DNA of 64,000 bases from the NCBI RefSeq assembly GCF_014191355.1, contig NZ_JACHWM010000023.1, forward strand, positions 1 to 64,000. The letters run 5' to 3'. This document shows, piece by piece, positions 33,252 through 41,680 of the stretch. A model generated the notes under the pieces. The model made no database searches. It was given only the letters and a program-made list of their open reading frames with translations, and was not told the DNA's origin. Each line of letters starts with the position of its first letter. Position 1 is the first letter of the stretch. The stretch comes from Methylobacterium sp. R2-1 (GTDB lineage: Bacteria > Pseudomonadota > Alphaproteobacteria > Rhizobiales > Beijerinckiaceae). Made by a program: the position numbers and the translations under genes.

Positions 33252-35480
33252 TCAGAACCGCGCCGGATCAAGTTCGAAGGTCGGCGGCAGCGCCTCGAAC
33301 CACTCGCTGTAATAGGGATCCTTCGGGATCGCCGTCGCCCAGCGCGCGCGGAAGCGGGCCTGCTCGTCCGCCGCGACGGTGCGCGCCCGGTTGCGGCTCT
33401 CGTAATGGTAGAGCTCGACTTCGGCGCAGTAGACGCTGCGCAGGCCGCGCTCGCGCAGGCGCAAGCAGAGATCGACGTCGTTGTAGTTGACGGCGAACCC
33501 CTCGTCGAAGCCCTGGATCGCCTCGAAATCGGCACGCCGCACCATCACGCAGGCGCCCGTCACCGCGAGGTAGTTGCGGTTGCCCGCCGTCGAGAAGAAG
33601 TGGCCGGGATCCTCCCGCGGATAGGAGCGGCGGGGATGGTCGGGCGTCGCGTCGATCACCGTGACGCCGACATGCTGCAACTCGCCGGTCTCGAATAGAA
33701 GCTTGGGGCCGACTGCGCCGACGCCGGGGATCTGTAACAAGGCCAGCATCGCCTCGATCCAATCGGGACTGATGACCTCGATGTCGTCGTTGAGGAAGAC
33801 GAGCACCTCGCCGCTTGCCGCCCGCGCCCCGAGATTCATCTTGGCGGCGACGTTGAAGACCGGCTGGTCCCAGGTGACGGAGCGGGCGTCGAACCGCTCC
33901 AGGGCCGCCTTGGTCGCGGGCCGCAGATCGCCGTTATCGACCGCCACGATCTCGATGGGCTCGTAAGTACTCCGCTCGCGGATGCTGGCGAGGCAGGCGG
34001 CCAGGAGATCGACGGTGCGGCCGCGGACCTCGCTATCACGGCCGGCGGTGGGGATCACGATCGAGACCAACGGGCGCGCGGCGAGCGGCCGGCGCAGGTG
34101 GAAGCTGCCGGCGAACGCCGTGGGACGCACGCTTGCGAGCCCGCCGGTGCGCCGGGCCCGGTCTTCGAGCGCCCGGGCCGCGGCGGCGACCACGTAGCCC
34201 TTGTTATCCATGGCCTGGGCGGTCGAGCCGGGGATCGCGCGCCAGTGGTAGAGCACTTGCGGCACGTGATGCACGCGGGCTGCGTGCTCGGTGTAACGCA
34301 GGACGAAGTCGTAATCCTGCGCACCCTCGCATTCCGCCCGGAAGGCGCCGATGCGGTTGACGATGTCCATCCGGTAGAGCGCCAGATGGGCCGTGTACAT
34401 GCAGGCCTCCAGCGTCTCGGGCGACCAGTCCGGCTTGAAGAACGGCTCGTAGCGTTCGCCGCCCACCGTGATCTTGTCCTCGTCGGAGTAGAGGAAATCG
34501 ATCTGCGGATCCGCGTTCAGGGCCTCGACGAAGGCGAAGAGGGCGTGCGGCGGAATCATGTCGTCGTGGTCGATCAGGGTGAGCCAGTCGCCGGTCGCGA
34601 GCGCCATGGCGTCGTTGCTCGCCCCGACGATGCCGCCGTTCTTCGCCCGCCGATGCAGGCGCACCCGCGGCTCCTCCGCCGCCAGGGCATCCAGCATCGG
34701 CGCGATGTGGGGCGCGCTCGACGCGTCGTCGCAGAGGCACAGTTCCCAATCGGGATAGGCCTGCGCCCGGATGCTGGCGAGCGCCGCTTCGAGATAGGGT
34801 TTTGGCGTGTTGTAGACCGGGATGACGATGGAGATGCGCGGCCGCACCCGGAAGCTCTCGATCGCCGCCCGCATCGCCTCCGAGCTCGGCAGGGTCGGGC
34901 GCTCGACCTTCTCGATCCAGGCGGCGTAGGAAGCGGCCGCCGGGCGCGGCCGGGCGCTGTCCCAGAACGCCCGCCACAGGGCGGAGGGCGGGCGGCTCAG
35001 GGCGAGGCGCGCGAGGCGCCCGAGCAGGGCCTGAGCCCCCCTCTCCTCCTCCGGCAGCCGCGCCACGAGCCGGCGGGCGACGGCGAGCGCGGCGGCGGGG
35101 CCGCGCAGGGGCTCCAGCGTCGCCCGCGAGAGGCGGAACCGCCCGCTCGCGGCGAGCGGATCGAGCCGCAGGCCCCGCACCCGGCGCGGCAGGCGCACCA
35201 AGTCGTCGATCCCTCCGTCCTCGCGCATTTCGAGCCGAACCGCCTCCTCCTCGCGGAAGCCCGAGCCGTCATCGACGTAGAGGAGCGGCACGGGCTTCGT
35301 CGCGCCCAGCCCGTCGAGGTCGGCGCGGATGCGCACCCATCCCCCCGTGAGCCGGAACGGGAACAGCCGTCCGCCGCGAGGATGGGTCAGCCGGAATTGC
35401 GGATCGGAGCCGGTGGAGCGCCAGATGCCCTGCCCCTCCGGCTCGACCTGTCCCTTCGGTTCGATGCGGCAAGCGATCAT
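33252..35480 (-). CDS. Tandem family-2 glycosyltransferase
   Basis: 742-residue cytoplasmic glycosyltransferase with an N-terminal non-catalytic region (about 1-210) and two GT2 (GT-A) domains. Domain one begins ISIVIPVYNTPKPYLEA (about 215) with DDASS and IDHDDMI (DxD-type). Domain two begins VSIVIPTAGRDSE (about 468) with VDNGD and FLNDDIEVIS, then ACVMVRRADFEAIQGFDEGF. Such proteins build surface polysaccharide or lipopolysaccharide side chains. ATG 35480 is chosen because the longer frame would run through a dispersed palindromic repeat at 35496-35539. It stands alone, with no polysaccharide cluster around it. Confidence 0.88.
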   Translation of the reverse strand: MIACRIEPKGQVEPEGQGIWRSTGSDPQFRLTHPRGGRLFPFRLTGGWVRIRADLDGLGATKPVPLLYVDDGSGFREEEAVRLEMREDGGIDDLVRLPRRVRGLRLDPLAASGRFRLSRATLEPLRGPAAALAVARRLVARLPEEERGAQALLGRLARLALSRPPSALWRAFWDSARPRPAAASYAAWIEKVERPTLPSSEAMRAAIESFRVRPRISIVIPVYNTPKPYLEAALASIRAQAYPDWELCLCDDASSAPHIAPMLDALAAEEPRVRLHRRAKNGGIVGASNDAMALATGDWLTLIDHDDMIPPHALFAFVEALNADPQIDFLYSDEDKITVGGERYEPFFKPDWSPETLEACMYTAHLALYRMDIVNRIGAFRAECEGAQDYDFVLRYTEHAARVHHVPQVLYHWRAIPGSTAQAMDNKGYVVAAAARALEDRARRTGGLASVRPTAFAGSFHLRRPLAARPLVSIVIPTAGRDSEVRGRTVDLLAACLASIRERSTYEPIEIVAVDNGDLRPATKAALERFDARSVTWDQPVFNVAAKMNLGARAASGEVLVFLNDDIEVISPDWIEAMLALLQIPGVGAVGPKLLFETGELQHVGVTVIDATPDHPRRSYPREDPGHFFSTAGNRNYLAVTGACVMVRRADFEAIQGFDEGFAVNYNDVDLCLRLRERGLRSVYCAEVELYHYESRNRARTVAADEQARFRARWATAIPKDPYYSEWFEALPPTFELDPARF

Positions 35481-35495
35481 GCGAAAGGCGTTAGA

Positions 35496-35539
35496 GCGCA
35501 TTCCGACGAAGTGGCAACCGGTTCGTCGTAAGAATGCGC
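35496..35539. repeat. Dispersed palindromic repeat, copy A
   Basis: GCGCATTC (35496-35503) pairs with GAATGCGC (35532-35539); inside, CGACGAA pairs with TTCGTCG; loop GTGGCAACCGG. The same design (outer 8 bp, inner 7 bp, loop GTGGC-CCGG, preceded by TTAGA) recurs at 50281-50326. REP-like element common in Rhizobiales genomes, as I recall. Confidence 0.75.
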
Positions 35540-35553
35540 GCCAAACCAAGGGC

Positions 35554-35880
35554 CTAGCGCGGCGCGAGGTGAACCGCGAGCCAGATCGTCGGATTCTGCG
35601 TGCGCTCGACGCGATGCCGGCGGTGCGCCGGGATCAGCAGGTGATCGCCCGCCGAGAGCAGACGCGGCTCGGGCTCGTCGGCGAAGCGGAGTTCGGCGCT
35701 GCCCTGAAGCACCGCGACCCACTCGTCCCCGTCCTGGTCGTACCAGAAGCCCGGCGGGCTCGCCTGCCCCGTCGAGACAATGCGCTCCACCCGCAGGCCG
35801 GGACGCGCGAGCAGGGTCTCGACGATTTCTTCATCCGCGCGCGCCGGCAGGCCGGCGAACAGGTTGGGACAGGCGGTCAT
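35554..35880 (-). CDS. Cupin domain protein
   Basis: 108-residue single-domain cupin. The first cupin motif region reads QDGDEWVAVLQGSAELRF and the second LSAGDHLLIPAHRRHRVERT, with potential metal ligands Glu and His (DEW, HRRHRV). Metal-dependent small-molecule enzyme or sensor; substrate unknown. GGGAGAGA precedes the ATG. Small, monocistronic, behind the glycosyltransferase promoter region. Confidence 0.82.
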   Translation of the reverse strand: MTACPNLFAGLPARADEEIVETLLARPGLRVERIVSTGQASPPGFWYDQDGDEWVAVLQGSAELRFADEPEPRLLSAGDHLLIPAHRRHRVERTQNPTIWLAVHLAPR

Positions 35881-35999
35881 GTCGATGTCTCTCCCGGCCG
35901 AGAAGGCGCCGCCGGAGCCGGTGTGACACCGAGCCGTCCTCTCGGCGTTGAGACAGGGAAGGCGGCGTTCTCCGCGCCGCCGCAGCTTGCGACGGATCG

Positions 36000-36161
36000 A
36001 TGCCCGAGACCAAACCTGCGCCGCTCCCCCCGGCCACCGAGGATGCCGGCCTGCCGACGCCGCCGAGCCCCGGCCGCCTGCCGCCGCCGAACCTGCCGCC
36101 CGCGCCGCCCCCCGCCGACGAGTCGTCCGGCGAGAAGACGGACGGCGCCGGCACGGAGTGA
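36000..36161 (+). CDS. Small proline-rich ORF, uncertain
   Basis: 53 codons with a Pro/Ala-rich product (repeats of PP, then ESSGEKTDGAGTE). It ends four bases before the GTG of the pcm paralogue, on the same strand. No clear ribosome site. It could be a leader peptide or just chance; no family known. Confidence 0.3.
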   Translation: MPETKPAPLPPATEDAGLPTPPSPGRLPPPNLPPAPPPADESSGEKTDGAGTE

Positions 36162-36165
36162 GGCG

Positions 36166-36822
36166 GTGCCGGATCGCGCCGCCGAGGCCCGCGCCCGGAT
36201 GGTCGAGGCGCAACTGCTCGGCCGCGGCATCCGCGATGCCGCCGTCCTCGGAGCGATGGGGGCGGTGCCGCGGGAGGCCTTCGTGCCGCCCGACTTGGCG
36301 GCGGCGGCCTACGGCGACGGGCCGCTGCCGATCGGTGCGGGGCAGACGATCTCCCAGCCCTATATCGTCGCCCTGATGATCGAGGCGCTCGCCCTGCGGC
36401 CCGGCGACCGGGTGCTGGAGGTCGGCGCCGGTTGCGGCTACGTGGCGGCGGTGCTGGCGCGGATGGGCGCGCAGGTCTTCGCGATCGAGCGACATGCCGC
36501 TTTGGGCGAGACCGCCCGGACACGTCTCGCCGCTCTCGGCTTCACCTCGGTGCATCTACGTGTCGGCGATGGCTATGCGGGCTGGCCGGAGGCTGCGCCC
36601 TTCGAGGCGATTCTCGTCTCCGCGGCGGGGCACGCGATTCCGGAGGCGCTCAAATCCCAGCTCAAGGTCGGGGGCCGCCTCGTCATCCCGGTCGGCCCCC
36701 CAGGCGGGCAGACGCTGCTGCGGCTGACCCGGCGCGGGCCGGACCGGTTCGAGAACACCGATTTCGGCCCAGTCTCGTTCGTGCCGCTGCTGCGGGGTGT
36801 CGGAGTAGCGGACAGCCCGTGA
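36166..36822 (+). CDS. pcm: Protein-L-isoaspartate O-methyltransferase, second copy
   Basis: 218-residue SAM methyltransferase with the canonical Pcm motifs: VPREAFVPP, GAGQTISQPYIVALMIEAL (about residues 57-75), SAM site VLEVGAGCGYVAAVLA and late VGGRLVIPVG. Repairs isoaspartyl damage. GTG start at 36166. Unlike the copy at 8175-8885 it is not beside surE; it lies upstream of a heat-shock gene, which would fit a protein-quality role. This one matches the family consensus better than the surE-linked copy. Confidence 0.88.
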   Translation: MPDRAAEARARMVEAQLLGRGIRDAAVLGAMGAVPREAFVPPDLAAAAYGDGPLPIGAGQTISQPYIVALMIEALALRPGDRVLEVGAGCGYVAAVLARMGAQVFAIERHAALGETARTRLAALGFTSVHLRVGDGYAGWPEAAPFEAILVSAAGHAIPEALKSQLKVGGRLVIPVGPPGGQTLLRLTRRGPDRFENTDFGPVSFVPLLRGVGVADSP

Positions 36823-36940
36823 CGCGCTCCTTCTCCCTTGCTCTCTTGCCGGCACCGGGCCACGACGAAGGGCCTCTCCTGTCGATCCCGGCGAAATGGC
36901 GGAACGCTCTCTCTCCAAAAAAGTGCGAAAATGTCAGAGG

Positions 36941-37064
36941 GCCGGGAACCCGGCTCCATCATCCGCGTTACGCGCGTGCGAGGCCCGGTTGGGCTCGCAG
37001 GTTGGGCGCCGGACGTAGATGTCCGGCGGCCCTCGTCATCACGTTGCTCCAAGGAGGATGTGGT
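36941..37064 (+). promoter_or_regulatory. ROSE-type RNA thermometer in the hsp20 leader
   Basis: The last hairpin folds ATCACGTTGCTCC (37038-37050) against GAGGATGTGGT (37054-37064). This sequesters the ribosome site AAGGAGGA in the TTGCT anti-ribosome-site motif with a bulged G, which is the diagnostic feature of ROSE elements. Upstream hairpins at 36941-36954 (GCCGGG/CCCGGC) and 37008-37027 (GCCGGAC/GTCCGGC) complete the multi-stem layout. The hairpin melts on warming and frees hsp20 translation in known ROSE RNAs; here it is inferred from structure. Confidence 0.85.
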
Positions 37065-37065
37065 C

Positions 37066-37554
37066 ATGAGGACCTTCGACTTCGCTCCCCTCTATCGTTC
37101 CACCGTTGGCTTCGACCGGCTGTTCTCCCTGCTCGACCAAGCCGAGACCTCGGCCGCCTGGCCGCCCTACGACATCGAGAAGGTGTCTGAAGACGCCTAC
37201 CGCATCACCATGGCGGTCGCCGGGTTCGCGCAGGATGAGATCGAACTCACCCAGCACGACACCACGCTCCACGTCTCGGGCCAGAAGAAGGCCCAGGAGG
37301 GCGAGCGGCAATACCTGCACCGGGGCATCGCCGGCCGCACGTTCCGCCAGACCTTCAACCTGGCTCAGCACGTGAGGGTCATGGGTGCGAGCCTGGAGAA
37401 CGGCCTGCTCACGGTAGAACTGAAGCGTGAGGTGCCGGAAGCGCTCAAGCCGCGCCGTATCGCCATCGGCGGCACACAGGCTGCCATCGGGCAGGACAAC
37501 GCGCTGGCCCAGAATGCGCGGTCTCAGGTCGAGGATCGGTCCAAGGCCGCCTGA
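37066..37554 (+). CDS. Small heat-shock protein Hsp20 (IbpA-like)
   Basis: 162-residue ATP-independent holdase chaperone. The start MRTFDFAPLYRSTVGFDRLF is the IbpA-type N-terminus of rhizobial class A proteins. The alpha-crystallin domain spans about 35-130 (YDIEKVSEDAYRITMAVAGF ... HRGIAGRTFRQTFNL ... ASLENGLLTVELKREVPE). The tail keeps an I-A-I motif (RRIAIGG), the usual oligomerisation contact. Translation is almost certainly controlled by the ROSE element just upstream. Confidence 0.93.
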   Translation: MRTFDFAPLYRSTVGFDRLFSLLDQAETSAAWPPYDIEKVSEDAYRITMAVAGFAQDEIELTQHDTTLHVSGQKKAQEGERQYLHRGIAGRTFRQTFNLAQHVRVMGASLENGLLTVELKREVPEALKPRRIAIGGTQAAIGQDNALAQNARSQVEDRSKAA

Positions 37555-37584
37555 CCCTTCGCGAGAGACCACCCACGAGCCGGC

Positions 37585-37625
37585 ATCCCCGGGGGCTTGC
37601 GCTTCCCGGGGATCGCTTCCTTTTC
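37585..37625 (+). terminator. Hairpin after hsp20
   Basis: ATCCCCGGG (37585-37593) pairs with CCCGGGGAT (37605-37613), followed by CGCTTCCTTTTC. A weak T tract allows some read-through into the following gene. Confidence 0.65.
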
Positions 37626-37659
37626 GCACGAAACCCCCGTGCCTCCAGGGAGATGACCC

Positions 37660-38169
37660 GTGACGATGATGGAGACGTATCCCACCCATTCCGGGCCCGT
37701 TTCCGGCCCCATGAACCCGGCCGGCGCGCCGGCGGCCTCGTTTGAGACGTGGCAGGCGCTCGTCGCCCCTGGCGACGTGTTCCGCCATCCGCGCGAGGTG
37801 CTGGCCCACCCGCTCCTCTCGCGCGCGGACAAGCGCGCGATCCTGGCCTCCTGGGCGTCCGATGCCTGCGCCCTCGAGAGCGCCCCCGCGATGCGATGCC
37901 TTGCCGGCTGCAAGGCCGAGCCGGTGCCGGTCGACACCGTCCTCGCCGCGCTCGGCACGCTCGACCAAGAGGCGCCCTCGGCGGCAGCCGCCCCTCCGGG
38001 CCGTCGAGCCGCGCCCCGGCGCCCGCGGCGCTTGTCGAACCTGCACCGGTTCCTTCGTCCTGGGCGCCGGAACGATGACGACGATCCGCCGCCCTGCCCG
38101 GCGGCGATGAGGCCGCGCCCGCGGACGCCCCCGAGCGGCGCGGCCCTGGCGGTCGGCATTCCGGCCTGA
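37660..38169 (+). CDS. Conserved hypothetical downstream of hsp20
   Basis: 169 residues from GTG 37660 with AGGGAG seven bases upstream. A conserved-looking middle (FRHPREVLAHPLLSRADKRA followed by ILASWASDACALESAPAMR) resembles small proteins encoded beside hsp20 in Rhizobiales. The C-terminus is basic and proline-rich and probably disordered. No membrane segment. Co-transcription with hsp20 and a stress role are inference from position. Confidence 0.6.
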   Translation: MTMMETYPTHSGPVSGPMNPAGAPAASFETWQALVAPGDVFRHPREVLAHPLLSRADKRAILASWASDACALESAPAMRCLAGCKAEPVPVDTVLAALGTLDQEAPSAAAAPPGRRAAPRRPRRLSNLHRFLRPGRRNDDDDPPPCPAAMRPRPRTPPSGAALAVGIPA

Positions 38170-38236
38170 CCGCGAGTCGGCGTCCTATCGGCTTGCGCCC
38201 GACGTCCAGCCTCCGAGGACGGCCTGCGAGTCCGGT

Positions 38237-38259
38237 GGCGCCCTCCTCGAGAGGGCGCC
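38237..38259 (-). terminator. Hairpin at the mutL 3' end
   Basis: GGCGCCCTC (38237-38245) pairs with GAGGGCGCC (38251-38259), loop of five, directly after the mutL stop codon (38261-38263). GC-rich with no T tract, so a terminator role is tentative. Confidence 0.5.
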
Positions 38260-38260
38260 G

Positions 38261-40237
38261 TCACCGCCGCCCGAACAGCCGCTCGATGTCGGCGAGCCCC
38301 AGGGTTACGAAGGTCGGGCGGCCGTGATTGCACGAGCCCGAGAGCGGGGTCGCCTCCATCTCGCGCAGGAGCGCGTTCATTTCCTCGGGCTTGAGGCGGC
38401 GTCCGGCGCGGATCGAGCCGTGGCAGCTCATCCGCGAGAGGATCGCGTCGAGGCGCCGGCTTACCGGGTCGGGATCGCCCTCGCCGGCCGGGCCGCCCTC
38501 CTCGACGCCGCTGGCAGCAAGCGCGTCGAGCACGTCGAGCACAAGGTTCTTCACCGAGCCGCCCGCGAGCGCCGACGGCACAGCCCTCACCAGCACCGCG
38601 CCTGGGCCGAAGGCTTCGAGGCTCAGGCCCAGCCGCTCCAGTTCGGGGGCGGCCTCGACGAGGCGGTCGGCCTCCTCGGGCGCCATCTCGACCACGTCGG
38701 GGATCAGGAGTCCTTGGGCGAGCACGCCGCCACCGGCGCGCTCGCGCTTCAGCCTCTCGTAGACGAGCCGCTCGTGGGCGGCGTGCTGATCGACCAGCAC
38801 GATCCCGTCTCGGGTCTGGGCGACGATGTAGGTCTCGTGGATCTGCGCGCGGGCAGCGCCGAGCGGATGCGTGTCGGGATGAGCCTCGACCTCCGGGACC
38901 GTCTCCGGCTCGGGTCGCAGGTCGGCGCCCGGCGGGGCGAGATCGGCGGAGAACAGCGCCTGCGGCGCCTCGGCGAAGCCCGAACGTCCCGTCTCGAAGG
39001 CCGGGTGCGGAGCCGGGCGGTAGCCCGCAGGCGCGGCCACCGAGGGACCGGAGAACAGGCGGCTCGCCGGGCGGGGGCTCAGAGGGCTCGCGGCGGAGGC
39101 CCCCGAATGCACGGCGAACCGACCCGCAACCGCAGCCATCGGCGGGGGGCTCCCGCCGGCCCGGAGGGCGTCGAGGGCGGCCTGGGTGCCGGTGCTGGAG
39201 GACCGGGCACCGGCCCGGCGCAAGGCCTCGTGGATTGCGCTGACGATGAGCGCCCGCACCAGCCCCGGCTCGCGGAAGCGCAGCTCGGTCTTGGCCGGAT
39301 GCACGTTCACGTCGACGAGGCCGGGATCGCAGGTGAGGTGGAGTGCGAGCACCGGGTGGCGGTCGGAGCTCATCGTGTCGGCATAGGCCCCGCGCACGGC
39401 GCCGAGCAGCAGCCGGTCGCGCACCGGTCGACCGTTGACGACGAAGTGCACGTGGCTCGCCGCCCCGCGGTGGAAGGTCGGCAGGCCGACATGGCCGGCG
39501 AGCGCAAAACCCTCGCGGGCCATGTCGACGGGCACGGAATTGCCGGGAAAGTCCGGCCCCAGCACCGCGCCGAGTCGGCGCAGCAGCGCGGCCGGGCCCG
39601 GTTCGCTCTCGGCGGGAAACACCGTGGGGCTGCCGCTCTCGGTGCGGAGCGTGAAGCGGATCTGCGGCTGCGCCACCGCAAGCCGGCGCAGGATCTCCGA
39701 GACGGCGGCCGTCTCGGCCCGGTCGGATTTGAGGAATTTCAGCCGGGCCGGGGTCGCGGCGAAGAGTTCGGTAACCTCGATCCGGGTGCCGCGCGTCGCG
39801 GGCGCCGGGCGCACCGGGCCCTTGGCGCCGGAATCGATCGTCAGGCTTACCCCCTCCCCGTCCGCCGTGCGCGAGGTGATGGTGAGCCGCGAGACCGCGC
39901 CGATCGAGGGCAGGGCCTCCCCGCGAAAGCCGAGCGAGCCGATCCGGGTCAGGTCGCCGTCGGGCAGCTTCGAGGTGGCGTGGCGCTCGATCGCGAGCGC
40001 GAGGTCGTCGGCCCCCATGCCGATGCCGTCGTCGATGACGCGAATCAGACGGCGCCCGCCGCCCTCGATTGCCACCTCGATGCTGCGCGCGCCGGCATCG
40101 ATGGCGTTTTCGACCAGTTCCTTGACGGCGGAGGCCGGGCGCTCGACCACCTCGCCCGCGGCGATGCGATCGACCAGAATCGGATCGAGGCGGCGGACAG
40201 TGGCGCGCGGCGGGGCGAGCGGTTCTGCGGCGGACAT
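38261..40237 (-). CDS. mutL: DNA mismatch repair protein MutL
   Basis: 658 residues. The GHKL ATPase domain is at 1-330 (IAAGEVVERPASAVKELVEN with Asn, IDDGIGM, TSKLPDGDL, GFRGEALPSI). A disordered linker (about 345-450) follows, then the dimerisation/endonuclease domain with DQHAAHERLVYE, the DQHA-x2-E-x4-E metal motif of nicking MutLs, and a late SCNHGRPTF. The endonuclease-type motif fits an organism without MutH. Unlinked to mutS, which lies 18 kb away in this window. Confidence 0.96.
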   Translation of the reverse strand: MSAAEPLAPPRATVRRLDPILVDRIAAGEVVERPASAVKELVENAIDAGARSIEVAIEGGGRRLIRVIDDGIGMGADDLALAIERHATSKLPDGDLTRIGSLGFRGEALPSIGAVSRLTITSRTADGEGVSLTIDSGAKGPVRPAPATRGTRIEVTELFAATPARLKFLKSDRAETAAVSEILRRLAVAQPQIRFTLRTESGSPTVFPAESEPGPAALLRRLGAVLGPDFPGNSVPVDMAREGFALAGHVGLPTFHRGAASHVHFVVNGRPVRDRLLLGAVRGAYADTMSSDRHPVLALHLTCDPGLVDVNVHPAKTELRFREPGLVRALIVSAIHEALRRAGARSSSTGTQAALDALRAGGSPPPMAAVAGRFAVHSGASAASPLSPRPASRLFSGPSVAAPAGYRPAPHPAFETGRSGFAEAPQALFSADLAPPGADLRPEPETVPEVEAHPDTHPLGAARAQIHETYIVAQTRDGIVLVDQHAAHERLVYERLKRERAGGGVLAQGLLIPDVVEMAPEEADRLVEAAPELERLGLSLEAFGPGAVLVRAVPSALAGGSVKNLVLDVLDALAASGVEEGGPAGEGDPDPVSRRLDAILSRMSCHGSIRAGRRLKPEEMNALLREMEATPLSGSCNHGRPTFVTLGLADIERLFGRR

Positions 40238-40307
40238 GGCCTGCGAGATATAGGAGGTGTCAGGGCCGCCTGATAGCGAGCGGCCCCCGCTATCCTCATC
40301 CCTTGCC

Positions 40308-41534
40308 TCATCCTCGCGGCAGCATCCGGTCGCTGATGATGCGGCGCTGGATCTCGCTGGTGCCCTCGAAGATCGTGGTGAGGCGGGCGTCGCGCCAGTA
40401 GCGCTCCACCCGGCGCTCGGTGGTGTAGCCGTTGCCGCCGTGGAGCTGCATCGCCTGGTTCGTCACCCGCACCGCCATCTCGGTGGCGAGCAGCTTCACC
40501 GCCGCAGACTCGCTCTCGGCGGGCAGGCCCTCGTCGAGGAGGTGGGCGACCTGTTGCCAGTAGGCACGGGCCTGGGCGACTTCCGCCGCCATGTCGGCGA
40601 GCGCGAAGCGCAGAGCCTGGAACCCGCCGATCGGCTGACCGAACTGCTCGCGCTCCTGAAGGTAGGCGGTGCAATCCTCCACCGCCGCCCGCGCCACGCC
40701 GACGGCGCGGGCAGCGGTGTGGACGCGGGCGATGTTGAGACCCCGCTGCACCGCGGCGAAGCCGCCGGAATCCGCGTCCGCCCCCTCGTCGCCGTAGAGG
40801 CCGGTGAGCCGGTCGCGCTCCGGGACCCGCACACCGTCGAGCTGAAGCTCGAAGGTGAGGAAGCCGTGATATCCGATCTTGTCGATGACTTTGCCGGTCA
40901 TGCCCGCGGGGAAGGTGCCGGGCTCCTTGACGACGAGGAACGGCTCCAACCCGGCCGAGCGCGGCTCGTCGGGCCCGGGGTCGCGCACGCGGGCCAGCAC
41001 CTCGATGAAGTCCGCTCCTTGCGCGAAGCCGGCCCAGCGCTTGGTGCCGGTGAGCACCCACGCGTCACCCTCGCGGGTTGCGCGGGTCTGCACCCCGGCG
41101 AGATCCGAGCCGGCAGTGGGTTCCGACAGCGCGATCGAGCCGATCCATTCGCCCTTGGCCGATTTGGCCAGCAGCGCCCGGCGGCGGTCGTCGTCGAGGG
41201 TCTGTGTGCCCAGCCCCTGGCCGCGGGCGAGGATCGAGCCGGTCGAGAGCCAGGCGCGGGCGAGTTCCTCGGAGACGAGGCAGTACTCGAACACGCCGAG
41301 ACCCATCCCGCCATACTCGGCGGGGATGGTGATGCCGAACCAGCCCTTCTGCGCCATCTGGTCGATCAGCGAGCGGGGCATTTCTCCTTTCTGCGGGTCG
41401 AGTTCGTCGGCGAGGGGGAGGATCACGTCGCGGGCGAAAGCGCGGGCCTCCTGCTGCAGCGCGGCGCGGGCGTCCGTGCGCCAGGGCGAGAGCAGCTCCG
41501 GCGGGCGCGGTGCCTTGAAGTCCGGCTTGGCCAT
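40308..41534 (-). CDS. Acyl-CoA dehydrogenase
   Basis: FAD enzyme oxidising an acyl-CoA to the enoyl-CoA and passing electrons to ETF. 408 residues with the three usual domains: N-terminal helices (RAFARDVILPLADELD), beta-barrel with SIALSEPTAGSDLAGVQT (FAD-contact motif), and C-terminal helices with QPIGGFQALRF, QLHGGNGYTTERRVERYWRD and the catalytic-site FEGTSEIQRR. The SEIQ segment is where the family's catalytic Glu is often found; chain-length specificity cannot be read. Electron output would go to ETF and the ETF-QO at 21016. Confidence 0.9.
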   Translation of the reverse strand: MAKPDFKAPRPPELLSPWRTDARAALQQEARAFARDVILPLADELDPQKGEMPRSLIDQMAQKGWFGITIPAEYGGMGLGVFEYCLVSEELARAWLSTGSILARGQGLGTQTLDDDRRRALLAKSAKGEWIGSIALSEPTAGSDLAGVQTRATREGDAWVLTGTKRWAGFAQGADFIEVLARVRDPGPDEPRSAGLEPFLVVKEPGTFPAGMTGKVIDKIGYHGFLTFELQLDGVRVPERDRLTGLYGDEGADADSGGFAAVQRGLNIARVHTAARAVGVARAAVEDCTAYLQEREQFGQPIGGFQALRFALADMAAEVAQARAYWQQVAHLLDEGLPAESESAAVKLLATEMAVRVTNQAMQLHGGNGYTTERRVERYWRDARLTTIFEGTSEIQRRIISDRMLPRG

Positions 41535-41680
41535 GGGTTTTCCCTGTTCTCGTCGGCTCTTGTCGAGGGTCGTGCGAGCCGAACGCTCAAGCTGGCAAAA
41601 CGTTCGCGCGAGCCCCGTCGAGGTGACGCGTGGGCCCGACGCTCTTGCGCTGGCGCCCGCCCGCCCCCAGAACGCCGCCC

